28,464 bases of DNA, taken from contig JBJXHB010000213.1 in NCBI GenBank assembly GCA_046160725.1, forward strand, positions 1 through 28,464, in the 5' to 3' direction. This stretch comes from JBJXHB01 sp046160725. GTDB taxonomy: Bacteria; Pseudomonadota; Gammaproteobacteria; Burkholderiales; Burkholderiaceae_C. The notes beneath the pieces were generated by a model. It had not been told where the DNA came from. It saw only the letters and a program-made list of their open reading frames with translations, and did not search any database. Position 1 is the first letter of the stretch, and each line of letters starts with the position of its first letter. Below, in pieces: positions 14,635-23,555 of the stretch. Position numbers and translations under genes: made by a program.

Positions 14635-15351
14635 ATGGCCTTTTCGCGATCCTTCACGTTGTGTCTGCGGCCGGTCGCCGCCGGCCTCGGTGCGTGCGTG
14701 ATCGGTCTGCATGGCTTGGCTCTTGCGCAGCCGACACAGCCGGGACGGCCGGCCAGCGCGTCCAACATCTTCACCTGCATCGACGACCGTGGTCGCAAGC
14801 TGACGTCGGATCGGCCGATTCCCGAGTGCCAGACCAAGGAGCAACGCCTGCTCAATCGGGACGGCTCGCTGAAGCAGGTGCGGCAGCCGCCGATGTCGGC
14901 CGACGAGCGGGCCGAGTTTGAGGCGGCCGAGGCACGGGCAGCCCAGGCGCGCGCTGCGCAGGCCGATGCCGTGCGCCGCGACCGCAACCTCAAGGCCCGG
15001 TTCCCGAACGAGGCGGCCCACCAGCGCGCGCGCGTTGCGGCGCTGGACACGGTTCGCGTGGCCATGCGCAACTCGGAAAGTCGCCTGATCGAGCTGGGAG
15101 CCGAGCGCAAGCCCTTGATGGAAGAAGCCGAGTTCTACCGAGGCAAGACGCTGCCGGCTCGCGTCAAGCAGCAGATCGAGGCCAATGACGCCGGCGTGGC
15201 TGCACAGCGGGAGGCCATTGCCAACCAGCAGGCCGAACTGCTGCGTGTCAACAAGCTGTACGACGAGGAGTTGGCGCGCCTCAAACTGCTCTGGGCCGGC
15301 ACAGGCCCAACCGTGGCCGCAGCCCCCCGTCCTGCGTCAAGCCGGCCCTGA
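14635..15351 (+). CDS. Exported DUF4124-domain protein
   Basis: A 238-residue protein of unknown function. It has a cleavable signal peptide (about 1-31, ending GLALAQ). A DUF4124-like segment follows (IFTCIDDRGRKLTSDRPIPEC, in which the two cysteines probably form a disulfide). The rest is a long Ala/Arg/Glu-rich coiled coil (about 95-225). It probably acts in the periplasm. The gene starts directly at the pyrE stop, an arrangement common in this order, and converges on gatB with a 46-bp gap. Confidence 0.87.
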   Translation: MAFSRSFTLCLRPVAAGLGACVIGLHGLALAQPTQPGRPASASNIFTCIDDRGRKLTSDRPIPECQTKEQRLLNRDGSLKQVRQPPMSADERAEFEAAEARAAQARAAQADAVRRDRNLKARFPNEAAHQRARVAALDTVRVAMRNSESRLIELGAERKPLMEEAEFYRGKTLPARVKQQIEANDAGVAAQREAIANQQAELLRVNKLYDEELARLKLLWAGTGPTVAAAPRPASSRP

Positions 15352-15397
15352 ACCCGCTTGCACGGTCGGGCGCTGCGCCTGCCCAGCGCTATCGGCA

Positions 15398-16852
15398 TCA
15401 GTTGTTGTCCAACCGGGCCTTCAGCCGCTCATTGACCTGAACCGGATTGGCCTTGCCGCGGCTGGCCCTCATCACCTGTCCGACCAGCGCCTGAAAGGCC
15501 TTTTCCTTGCCGGCGCGGTACTCGGCGACCGACTTGGCCTGGGTGGCGAGGACCTCGTTGATGATCGCCTCCAGCGCGCCGGCATCATTCATCTGCCGCA
15601 GTCCCTTGGCCTCGATGACGGCATCGACCGTTTCACCCTGGCCGGCCCACAACGCGTCGAAGACCTGGCGTGCGGCGTTGTTGGACACGGTGCCGTCGGC
15701 GATGCGCCGAATCAGCGCACCCAGTTGGGCCGGGGTCAGCGGCGCGGCCACGAGATCGCGGCCCTCGGCATTGAGGCGCTTGGAGACCTCACCCATCAAC
15801 CAGTTGGCTGCGGCCTTGGCATGGCCGCCTGCATCCCGGGCCTGCTCGTACCAGTGGGCATGGGCCCGCGACTGGGTCATCATCGCCGCGTCATAGGCGC
15901 TCAATCCATCGTCGCGCTCAAACCGCGCTGCCATCGCCTGGGGCAGCTCCGGCATCGCGGCGCGAACCCGCTCGATCCACTCGGGCTCGATCAGCAGCGG
16001 CGGCAGGTCTGGGTCGGGAAAGTAGCGATAGTCATGGGCATCCTCCTTGGAGCGCATGGCCCGAGTCGCCCCGCTGGCCGGATCGAACAGGACGGTCGCC
16101 TGTTCGATGGCCAGGCCATCCTCGATCTGGTCGATCTGCCAATGGATCTCGTACTCGATGGCCTGCTGCATGAACCGGAAGGAATTCAGGTTCTTGATCT
16201 CGCGCCGGGTGCCGAAGGGTTGGCCCGGTCGGCGCACCGATACGTTGGCATCGCACCGGAAGCTGCCCTCCTGCATGTTGCCGTCGCAGACGTCCAGCCA
16301 GACCACCAGGGCATGCAGCGCCCGTGCATAGGCCACCGCCTCGACCGCGGAGCGCATGTCGGGCTCGGTCACGATCTCCAGCAACGGGGTGCCGGCCCGG
16401 TTGAGGTCGATGCCGGAGCAGCCCGCATAGTCCTCGTGCAGACTCTTGCCGGCGTCCTCCTCTAGGTGGGCACGGGTTAGCCGAACCGTGCGCCGCTCGT
16501 CGCCAAGCAGATAGGACAGGCCTCCACCCTGGACCACCGGTATCTCGTACTGACTGATCTGGTAGCCCTTGGGCAGGTCGGGGTAGAAGTAGTTCTTCCG
16601 CGCAAAGATGGACAGCGGCGCGATGGTGGAGCCAAGGGCCAGGCCGAGACGGATCGCGCGGTCCACAGCAGCCCGGTTCAAAACCGGCAGCGTGCCCGGC
16701 AGCGCCAGGTCGACCGCGCAGGCCTGCGTGTTGGGCATCGCGCCGAAAGCGGTCGACGCGCCGCTGAAGATCTTGCTTGCCGTCGACAGCTGGGCATGGG
16801 TCTCCAGACCGATGACGACCTCCCAGCCGCGGACCAAGGGTGCGCCGGTCAT
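15398..16852 (-). CDS. gatB: Asp-tRNA(Asn)/Glu-tRNA(Gln) amidotransferase subunit B
   Basis: Kinase and tRNA-binding subunit of GatCAB, which converts mischarged Glu-tRNA(Gln) or Asp-tRNA(Asn) to the amide form. The 484-residue product begins with WEVVIGLETHAQLSTASKIF and contains PDLPKGYQISQYEIP, HLEEDAGKS and the FPDPDLPP motif. The C-terminal YqeY-like tail ends with a GKANP(V) segment. ATG 16852 overlaps the gatA stop by 4 bp (ATGA), indicating coupling; an earlier frame start at 16885 would overlap gatA more deeply. Confidence 0.97.
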   Translation of the reverse strand: MTGAPLVRGWEVVIGLETHAQLSTASKIFSGASTAFGAMPNTQACAVDLALPGTLPVLNRAAVDRAIRLGLALGSTIAPLSIFARKNYFYPDLPKGYQISQYEIPVVQGGGLSYLLGDERRTVRLTRAHLEEDAGKSLHEDYAGCSGIDLNRAGTPLLEIVTEPDMRSAVEAVAYARALHALVVWLDVCDGNMQEGSFRCDANVSVRRPGQPFGTRREIKNLNSFRFMQQAIEYEIHWQIDQIEDGLAIEQATVLFDPASGATRAMRSKEDAHDYRYFPDPDLPPLLIEPEWIERVRAAMPELPQAMAARFERDDGLSAYDAAMMTQSRAHAHWYEQARDAGGHAKAAANWLMGEVSKRLNAEGRDLVAAPLTPAQLGALIRRIADGTVSNNAARQVFDALWAGQGETVDAVIEAKGLRQMNDAGALEAIINEVLATQAKSVAEYRAGKEKAFQALVGQVMRASRGKANPVQVNERLKARLDNN

Positions 16853-18384
16853 GGCCGTATCCGTCCCGGCATGTGGCGATGCCAATCGGTGGCCTGCTGC
16901 AGCGCATGGGCCACCTGCAAAAGGCGGCCCTCGCCGAAGTAGTTGCCGACCAGCTGCAGCCCCACCGGCATGCCACCCTCGCCAACGCCGGCTGGCACAC
17001 TCATGCCCGGCAGGCCAGCCAGGCTGGCGGGCAGGGTGAAGATGTCGGCCAGATAGGCCTTGACCGGGTCGTCGGCCTGTTCGCCGATGCGCCAGGCCAC
17101 GCAGGGGGCGACCGGCCCTGCGATCACGTCACACTCCGCGAAGCAGCGCTGGAAGTCGTCGGCAATCATGCGGCGCAGTTTCTGCGCCTGCAGGTAGTAG
17201 GCATCGTAGTAGCCATGGCTGAGGACATAGGTGCCGATCATGATGCGACGCTGCACCTCGGCGCCCAAGGCCTCGCTGCGGCTGCGCTTGTACAGCGCCA
17301 TCAGGTCACCAGGCACTGCGTTGCGGTGCCCATAGCGCACGCCATCGAAGCGGCTGAGGTTGGAGCTGGCCTCCGCCGGCGCAATGATGTAGTAGACGGG
17401 AATGGCCAGCTCGGTACGCGGCAGGCTGACCTCGACCACGGCGGCGCCCAGCGCCCTCAGCTCGCGCACCGCCGCGATGACCGCCATCGCCACGTCCGTC
17501 GCCGTGCCGGATGCCGCCAGCGGGCCGCCATCGACAGCGGTGGCGCCACCCTGCATCCACTCCTTCGGCAGCCCGATGCGCAAGCCCTGCAGCGGCCGGG
17601 CTGCGGTCGCACCCGGCAGTGGCGATCGCATCTGCGCCGCGTAGTCCTGCGGCGCCTGCTGCACGCTGGTGGAATCGCGCTCGTCGAAGCCGCCCATGGC
17701 CGACAGGAGCAGGGCGCAGTCTTCGGCACTGCGCGCCATGACGCCGGCCTGGTCCAGGCTGGACGCAAAAGCCACCATGCCCCAGCGTGAACACACGCCA
17801 TAGGTCGGCTTGATGCCCGTGATGCCGGAAAAGGCCGCCGGCTGGCGGATCGACCCACCGGTATCGGTCCCGGTGGCGGCCGGCAGCAGACGGGCGGCCA
17901 CAGCAGCCGCCGAACCACCCGACGAGCCCCCCGGCACCCGGCCTCGGTCCCAAGGGTTGCACACCGGGCCGAACGCCGAGTTCTCGTTGGACGAACCCAT
18001 CGCAAACTCGTCGCAGTTCAGCTTGCCCAGGCTGACCATGCCGGCCTCTGCCAGGCGTTGCACCACCGTGGCGTCGAACGGGCTGCGGTAGCCCGCCAGC
18101 ATCCGCGAGCCGGCCGTCGTCGGCATGTCGGCGGTGACGAAGATGTCCTTGTGGGCGACCGGCACGCCAAGCAGCGGCCCGCTTTCGCCTTTTGCGCGGC
18201 GCGCGTCGGCAGACCGCGCGGCCTCCAGCGCCCGCTGGGCATCCAGATGCAGGAACGCGCCCAGGTCGGCCATTGCCACGGCCCGGTCCAGCAAGGCCTG
18301 CGTCAGCGCCACACTGGTCAGCCGGCCGGCGGCCATCTCGGCCGATGCGGCCGCCACCCCCAGGTCATGCGGGTCCACGCTCAC
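16849..18384 (-). CDS. gatA: Asp-tRNA(Asn)/Glu-tRNA(Gln) amidotransferase subunit A
   Basis: Glutaminase subunit of GatCAB that releases ammonia for transfer by GatB. It is an amidase-signature protein of 511 residues. The Ser-cisSer-Lys triad is visible as Lys79 (VAHKD), Ser154 (PGGSSGGS) and Ser178 (TGTDTGGSIRQPAA), the same numbering as known GatA proteins. It starts with GTG 18384, overlapping the gatC stop (GTGA), and ends overlapping the gatB start. The three genes thus form a tight operon. Confidence 0.97.
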   Translation of the reverse strand: MSVDPHDLGVAAASAEMAAGRLTSVALTQALLDRAVAMADLGAFLHLDAQRALEAARSADARRAKGESGPLLGVPVAHKDIFVTADMPTTAGSRMLAGYRSPFDATVVQRLAEAGMVSLGKLNCDEFAMGSSNENSAFGPVCNPWDRGRVPGGSSGGSAAAVAARLLPAATGTDTGGSIRQPAAFSGITGIKPTYGVCSRWGMVAFASSLDQAGVMARSAEDCALLLSAMGGFDERDSTSVQQAPQDYAAQMRSPLPGATAARPLQGLRIGLPKEWMQGGATAVDGGPLAASGTATDVAMAVIAAVRELRALGAAVVEVSLPRTELAIPVYYIIAPAEASSNLSRFDGVRYGHRNAVPGDLMALYKRSRSEALGAEVQRRIMIGTYVLSHGYYDAYYLQAQKLRRMIADDFQRCFAECDVIAGPVAPCVAWRIGEQADDPVKAYLADIFTLPASLAGLPGMSVPAGVGEGGMPVGLQLVGNYFGEGRLLQVAHALQQATDWHRHMPGRIRP

Positions 18385-18680
18385 TCCACCACCCTGGGTA
18401 CGAGGTAGAGGCCGTCCTGGACCGACGGCGCACTGCGCTGATTGACATCGCGCTGGTTGGCCTCGGTCACCACGTCGTCGCGCAGCCGCAGCGCCACCGC
18501 CTGCACTGCCGACAGTGGCGTATACAGCGGCTCGACGCCACGGGTGTCCACCGCGCGCATCTGCTCGACATGCGCGAAGAACCCGTTCAACTGCTCTCGC
18601 ATCACACCCACCTGGGCGGGCTCGAGTTCCAGCCGCGCCAGATGCGCGATGCGGCTGACATCCTGATCGGTCAGTGCCAT
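18381..18680 (-). CDS. gatC: Asp-tRNA(Asn)/Glu-tRNA(Gln) amidotransferase subunit C
   Basis: A 99-residue subunit that wraps GatA and GatB together. The family pattern MALTDQDVSRIAHLARLEL is at the start, and DDVV..N..DV and a C-terminal GLYLVPRVVE are conserved. The frame is open upstream almost to mreB, but homology begins at ATG 18680. It is the first gene of gatCAB and diverges from mreB across 250 bp. Confidence 0.96.
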   Translation of the reverse strand: MALTDQDVSRIAHLARLELEPAQVGVMREQLNGFFAHVEQMRAVDTRGVEPLYTPLSAVQAVALRLRDDVVTEANQRDVNQRSAPSVQDGLYLVPRVVE

Positions 18681-18760
18681 GGTTGCAATGGGGGGTGTCT
18701 CGGCGGCCCGGCGCACGCCAGAAACGGCTGCACGCGGCGGGTTTTCGGAGGGGGTTGGAG

Positions 18761-18767
18761 TATTATC
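18761..18767. promoter_or_regulatory. AT-rich candidate -10 region in the gatC/mreB divergent intergenic stretch
   Basis: TATTATC is the only AT-rich hexamer in this 250-bp GC-rich gap. Rightwards it offers TATTAT for mreB, leftwards GATAAT for gatC. No convincing -35 is seen on either side. The rest of the gap holds no supported gene. Confidence 0.35.
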
Positions 18768-18930
18768 GCCGCCCACTCCGAGCGCACCTGGTGCCATGCC
18801 CCGAGGCGCCGCCCGGACCCCAACCTCAACGGGGCCCGCCATACGCCAGATGCCTTCGCAGAGCCGGCTTGCCGGCCCCTGAAGTCGCAGCCGCCGCCCG
18901 CCCTCCGCACGCCCTGACCGTACCCGCTCC

Positions 18931-19974
18931 ATGTTCGGATTCCTGCGCCGCTACATCTCCACCGATCTTGCGATCGATCTTGGCACGGCCAACACGCTGA
19001 TCTACGTGCGCGACAAGGGCATCGTCCTGGACGAGCCCTCGGTCGTTGCCATCCGCCACGAGGGCGGGCCCAACGGCAAGAAGACGATCCAGGCCGTGGG
19101 CGCGCAGGCCAAGGCCATGCTCGGCAAGGTACCGGGCAACATCGAGGCCATCCGCCCGATGAAGGACGGCGTCATCGCCGACTTCACCGTCACCGAGCAG
19201 ATGCTCAAGCAGTTCATCAAGATGGTGCACCCGCGCTCGATGCTCAAGCCGAGCCCGCGCATCATCATCTGCGTGCCCTGCGGGTCGACCCAGGTCGAGC
19301 GGCGCGCCATCCGGGAGTCGGCACTGGGTGCCGGTGCCCGCGCGGTCTACCTGATCGAAGAGCCGATGGCGGCCGCCATCGGCGCCGGGCTTCCGGTCAG
19401 CGAGGCCTCGGGCTCGATGGTGGTGGACATCGGCGGCGGCACCACCGAGGTCGGCGTCATCAGCCTCGGCGGCATGGTCTACAAGGGCAGCGTGCGCGTG
19501 GGTGGCGACAAGTTCGACGAGGCCATCATCAACTACATCCGCCGCAACTACGGCATGTTGATCGGCGAGCCCACGGCCGAGAGCATCAAGAAGAACATCG
19601 GCAGCGCATTCCCGGGCTCCGAGGTCAAGGAGATGGAGGTCAAGGGCCGCAACCTCAGCGAGGGCGTGCCGCGCAGCTTCACGATCTCCTCCAACGAAAT
19701 CCTGGAAGCCCTGACCGACCCTCTGAACCAGATCGTTTCCAGCGTCAAGAATGCGCTGGAGCAGACGCCGCCCGAGCTGGGTGCCGACATCGCCGAGCGC
19801 GGGATGATGCTGACCGGCGGCGGGGCGCTGTTGCGCGACCTGGACCGCCTGCTGGCCGAGGAAACCGGCCTGCCGGTGCTGGTGGCCGAGGACCCGCTGA
19901 CCTGCGTCGTCCGGGGCTGCGGCATGGCGCTCGAGCGCATGGAGCGCCTGGGGTCGATCTTCACCTCCGAGTAG
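18931..19974 (+). CDS. mreB: Rod-shape-determining actin homologue MreB
   Basis: Bacterial actin that forms membrane-bound filaments directing lateral wall synthesis. The 347-residue length is typical. The actin-fold ATP motifs are present: DLGTANTLIY (phosphate 1), VVDIGGGTTEVGV (phosphate 2) and LTGGGALLRDLD (adenosine). The N-terminal MFGFLRRY is an amphipathic membrane-binding start. It is the first gene of mreB-mreC-mreD-mrdA-rodA. Confidence 0.98.
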   Translation: MFGFLRRYISTDLAIDLGTANTLIYVRDKGIVLDEPSVVAIRHEGGPNGKKTIQAVGAQAKAMLGKVPGNIEAIRPMKDGVIADFTVTEQMLKQFIKMVHPRSMLKPSPRIIICVPCGSTQVERRAIRESALGAGARAVYLIEEPMAAAIGAGLPVSEASGSMVVDIGGGTTEVGVISLGGMVYKGSVRVGGDKFDEAIINYIRRNYGMLIGEPTAESIKKNIGSAFPGSEVKEMEVKGRNLSEGVPRSFTISSNEILEALTDPLNQIVSSVKNALEQTPPELGADIAERGMMLTGGGALLRDLDRLLAEETGLPVLVAEDPLTCVVRGCGMALERMERLGSIFTSE

Positions 19975-20088
19975 TAGGCGCGGCCCTCCGGCATCCGGCG
20001 CCGGGCTTGACGGCTTCTGCCGGCAGACGCCACCCCGAGCAACCACAGGCCAGGGCCCCATCGCCGCCGCACAATCGGCGCCGCCGCC

Positions 20089-21009
20089 ATGCCGCTCGCC
20101 ACACTGGATCGAACCCCGCCGCCCTTCTTCCGCCAGGGCCTGCCGGCACTGACGAAGCTGGCCCTGTGCTCGGCCCTGGCCATCTTCCTGATGGCCGCGG
20201 ACACCCGCCTGCAGCTGGTTGCACCGCTGCGCGACGGTCTGGCGACGGCCTTGCTGCCGCTGCAGCAGGCGCTGGCCGTGCCGGTGGACGCGGCCCGGCA
20301 GGGCGCCGGCTACCTGGGCGGGCTGGCGGCGGCCCGAGCCGCCGAGGCCCAGGCCCGGGTGCAGTTGGCGCGCCAGGCCGAGCGCGCCTCACAGGTCGAA
20401 CGTCTGACAGTGGAGAACATCCGGCTGCGTGCCCTGCTGGAGCTTGCGCCCAGCCTGCCCGTGCGGGCCCAGACGGCCCAGGTGCTGTACGAGTCCGCCG
20501 ACGCCTTCTCGCGCAAGGTCGTGATCGACCGTGGCCGGACACAGGGTGTGTCGCGCGGCGCGCCCGTGATCACCGACGCCGGCGTCGTCGGGCAGGTGAC
20601 GCGGGTCTACGCCCTGACGGCCGAGGTCACCTTGCTCAGCGACAAGGACGCGGCGCTGCCGGTGCTCAACCTGCGCACCCAGCAGCGCAGCGCCGCCTTC
20701 GGCGCCGGCGACGGCGTCATGGAGCTGCGCTACATCGCCGCCAATGCAGACGTGAAAGTGGGTGACCTGCTGCAGACCAACGGCCTGGATGGCGTCTACC
20801 CGCCCGGGCTGCCGGTGGCCGTCGTCACCGCGGTCGAGCGTCGTGCCGATGCAGGCTTTGCGCGCATTCTGGCCCGCCCATCGGCCCAGCCCGACGGCGT
20901 GCGCCACGTGATGGTGCTGGAGCCTGCGGAGGTCCAGATGCCGCCGCGGCCGGTGCCGGAGCCAGCCGCACCTGTGCGCCGAGTGTCGCCTCGGGAGCGC
21001 GCACCATGA
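20089..21009 (+). CDS. mreC: Rod-shape-determining protein MreC
   Basis: A 306-residue bitopic protein linking MreB to the periplasmic wall-synthesis enzymes. It has a short cytosolic tail, one membrane helix at about 22-38, a coiled coil at about 80-120 (AEAQARVQLARQAE onward), then the periplasmic beta domains (VVIDRGRTQGVSRGAPVI, GLDGVYPPGLPVAVV). The C-terminal proline-rich tail is variable in the family. It starts 114 bp after mreB and its stop overlaps mreD by 4 bp. Confidence 0.96.
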   Translation: MPLATLDRTPPPFFRQGLPALTKLALCSALAIFLMAADTRLQLVAPLRDGLATALLPLQQALAVPVDAARQGAGYLGGLAAARAAEAQARVQLARQAERASQVERLTVENIRLRALLELAPSLPVRAQTAQVLYESADAFSRKVVIDRGRTQGVSRGAPVITDAGVVGQVTRVYALTAEVTLLSDKDAALPVLNLRTQQRSAAFGAGDGVMELRYIAANADVKVGDLLQTNGLDGVYPPGLPVAVVTAVERRADAGFARILARPSAQPDGVRHVMVLEPAEVQMPPRPVPEPAAPVRRVSPRERAP

Positions 21010-21527
21010 TCATGCCGCGCGGATCCGACCAGTTGCTGCTGCCGGTCAACCCCTTCTTCATTGGCCTGACGTTGCTGGCCGCCCTGGGCTTTGAGATGCT
21101 GCCGCTGGGCCGGCATCCGGCGGCACCCGACCTGATGGCGCTGACGCTGGTGTTCTGGAACGTGCACCAGCCGCACCGGGTCGGCATCGGGTTGGCGTTC
21201 GCCTTCGGCCTGGCCATTGATGTCAACCATGGCGCCGCTCTTGGACAGCATGCCCTGGCCTACACGTTGCTGAGCTATGGCGCCGTCAGCATGCATCGCC
21301 GATTGCTGTGGTTCTCGATCCCGGAGCAGGCTGCGCAGATCCTGCCGCTCTTCGCCGGCGCCCATGTGGTCTCGCTGTTGGCCCGCCTTGCCGCCGGTGG
21401 CATGTTTCCGGGCTGGAGCTGGGTGGTCGCGCCACTGATCGAGAGCCTGCTGTGGCCGGTGGCGGTCTGGCTGCTGCTGGCCCCACAGCGGCGGGCGCCG
21501 GATCCGGACAAGAACCGGCCGCTGTAG
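21006..21527 (+). CDS. mreD: Rod-shape-determining protein MreD
   Basis: A 173-residue inner-membrane protein with about five hydrophobic helices, part of the elongasome. It contains the family-like stretch PDLMALTLVFWNVHQPHRVG followed by AFGLAIDVNHGAALGQHAL. ATG 21006 overlaps the mreC stop (ATGA). It is followed 30 bp later by mrdA. Confidence 0.94.
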   Translation: MIMPRGSDQLLLPVNPFFIGLTLLAALGFEMLPLGRHPAAPDLMALTLVFWNVHQPHRVGIGLAFAFGLAIDVNHGAALGQHALAYTLLSYGAVSMHRRLLWFSIPEQAAQILPLFAGAHVVSLLARLAAGGMFPGWSWVVAPLIESLLWPVAVWLLLAPQRRAPDPDKNRPL

Positions 21528-21557
21528 CAACGTGTCCAACCGCACCCAATCATCCTC

Positions 21558-23555
21558 ATGAACGAGCTTCGCGACCTTGGACAGGAGCTGAGCCGACTGC
21601 GCTGGCGTCTGCTGGCCGCAGCAGGCTTCGTGCTGGTGCTGTTCGCCCTGCTGGTGTCGCGGCTGGTATGGCTGCAGGTGGTACGACACGAAGACCTGGC
21701 GCAGCAGGCCGAGGCCAACCGCATCGCCGTCCTGCCGGTCGTGCCCAACCGCGGCCTGATCGTCGACCGCAACGGCGTCGTGCTGGCCACCAACTACTCC
21801 GCCTATACCCTGGAGATCACGCCCTCCCGTCTGCAGTCGCCGGTCGAGACGGTCATCGACGAACTGTCCCAGATCGTCGACGTGCAACCGCGCGATCGTC
21901 GCCGTTTCAAGCGCCTGCAGGAAGAGAGCAAGAGTTTCGATTCCCTGCCGATCAGGACCAAGCTCAATGATCAGGAGGTGGCTCGCTTCACGTCACAGCG
22001 GTTCCGGTTTCCTGGCGTGGAGGTGAGGGCAAGGCTGTTCCGCCACTATCCGATGGGCGAGACCGGCAGCCATCTGCTGGGCTATATCGGTCGCATCAAC
22101 ACGACCGAGAAGAAGGCCATGGAGGATTGGGACGAGGAGGCGATTGCCAACTACCGTGGCACCGAGTACATCGGCAAGCTGGGACTGGAACAGCGCTACG
22201 AGCGCGAACTTCATGGCCTGACCGGCTTCGACGAGGTCGAGACCAGCGCGGGCGGGCGCGCGGTGCGTCGGCTGAAGTCGCATCCGCCGACGCCCGGGCA
22301 CCTGCTGCAGCTGTCGGTGGACATCCGGCTGCAATGGCTGGTCGAGCAGCTCTTCGGTGACCGCCGCGGCGCCCTGGTCGCGCTGGACCCGCGCAACGGC
22401 GAGGTCCTGGCCTTCGTCAGCAAGCCCACCTTCGACCCCAACCTCTTCGTCGATGGCATCGACAGCGAGAGCTGGAAGGAGCTGAACGAGTCGATCGACA
22501 AGCCTCTGCTCAACCGGGCGTTGCGCGGCACCTATCCGCCTGGGTCCACCTTCAAGCCATTCATGGCCATGGCGGCACTGGAAAGCGGCAAGCGGTCGGC
22601 CTCGACCATCGTCCACGACGGCGGCACCTTCAACTTCGGCGGCCATGTCTTCCGCAGCCATGGCGACACCGGCCTGGGCGCGGTGGACATGATGCGGTCC
22701 ATCGTCAAGTCCAGCAACGTCTACTACTACACGCTGGCCAATGAGATGGGCGTGGACCTGATGCACCGGACCTTGTCGCCGTTCGGCCTGGGCGCCCGGA
22801 CCGGCATCGATCTGGAGGGCGAGGTGACCGGTGTGCTGCCTTCCACCGACTGGAAGCGCCGCACCTACCGCAAGCCCGAGCAGCAGCGCTGGTACGCCGG
22901 CGAGACCATCTCGCTGGGCATTGGCCAGGGCTACAACAACTTCACGATGCTGCAGATGGCCTACGCGACAGCGACGCTGGTTTCGGGCGGTCAGCGCCAC
23001 GCGCCACGCCTCGTGCGCCAGGTGCGCGATGCGGTCAGCAACGACAACAGGGCACTGGCGTCGGTCGAGGCCCGGGAGCCGCTCGGGTTCAAGCCGGAGC
23101 ATGTCGATCTGCTCCGGCGCGCCCTGCACGGCGTCACACAGGAGGGCACGTCGACCCGCATCTTCACCGGGGCGCCCTATGCATCGGGCGGCAAGACCGG
23201 CACGGCCCAGGCGGTGGGCATCCGTCAGAACGAGAAGTACAACGCCTCACGCATGGCCGAGCACCAGCGCGATCATTCGCTGTACATCGCTGCGGCACCG
23301 ATCGACGCGCCGACGGTGGCGCTGGCCATCGTGGTCGAGAACGCCGGCTTTGGCGCCGCAGCGGCAGCACCGATTGCCCGTCGGGTCTTCGACTATCTGC
23401 TCCTGGACCAGTGGCCCAGCGAGGACGACTTCGCCGCCGTGCGCGCCGGCCAGGCGGGCGCACCGATCGGCAAACCGCGCCGGCCGTCGGACATCGTCTT
23501 GCCCGGCATGCCGGTCGCGGCGCCGGCCGCGCCGGCGCCGGAGCGATCGCCGTGA
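21558..23555 (+). CDS. mrdA: Penicillin-binding protein 2, elongasome transpeptidase
   Basis: A 665-residue class B penicillin-binding protein that cross-links peptidoglycan during elongation. It has one membrane helix (about 19-41), a pedestal domain (about 55-230), and a transpeptidase domain. The active-site motifs are SxxK at Ser330-Lys333 (PPGSTFKPF), SxN at 385-387 (KSSNVYYY) and KTG at 546-548 (SGGKTGTAQ). A proline/alanine-rich tail ends it. The stop overlaps the GTG of rodA. It is a target of mecillinam-type beta-lactams. Confidence 0.97.
   Translation: MNELRDLGQELSRLRWRLLAAAGFVLVLFALLVSRLVWLQVVRHEDLAQQAEANRIAVLPVVPNRGLIVDRNGVVLATNYSAYTLEITPSRLQSPVETVIDELSQIVDVQPRDRRRFKRLQEESKSFDSLPIRTKLNDQEVARFTSQRFRFPGVEVRARLFRHYPMGETGSHLLGYIGRINTTEKKAMEDWDEEAIANYRGTEYIGKLGLEQRYERELHGLTGFDEVETSAGGRAVRRLKSHPPTPGHLLQLSVDIRLQWLVEQLFGDRRGALVALDPRNGEVLAFVSKPTFDPNLFVDGIDSESWKELNESIDKPLLNRALRGTYPPGSTFKPFMAMAALESGKRSASTIVHDGGTFNFGGHVFRSHGDTGLGAVDMMRSIVKSSNVYYYTLANEMGVDLMHRTLSPFGLGARTGIDLEGEVTGVLPSTDWKRRTYRKPEQQRWYAGETISLGIGQGYNNFTMLQMAYATATLVSGGQRHAPRLVRQVRDAVSNDNRALASVEAREPLGFKPEHVDLLRRALHGVTQEGTSTRIFTGAPYASGGKTGTAQAVGIRQNEKYNASRMAEHQRDHSLYIAAAPIDAPTVALAIVVENAGFGAAAAAPIARRVFDYLLLDQWPSEDDFAAVRAGQAGAPIGKPRRPSDIVLPGMPVAAPAAPAPERSP

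Noticed and set aside
15370..15389. Hairpin between the DUF4124 gene and gatB
   Set aside because: Six-pair stem without T-run in either direction; not enough for a terminator call.
18826..20061. Long open frame antisense to mreB, and similar long antisense frames opposite argC, mnmG, mrdA and rodA
   Set aside because: High-GC codon bias creates long open frames opposite real genes; these have no family features or ribosome sites.
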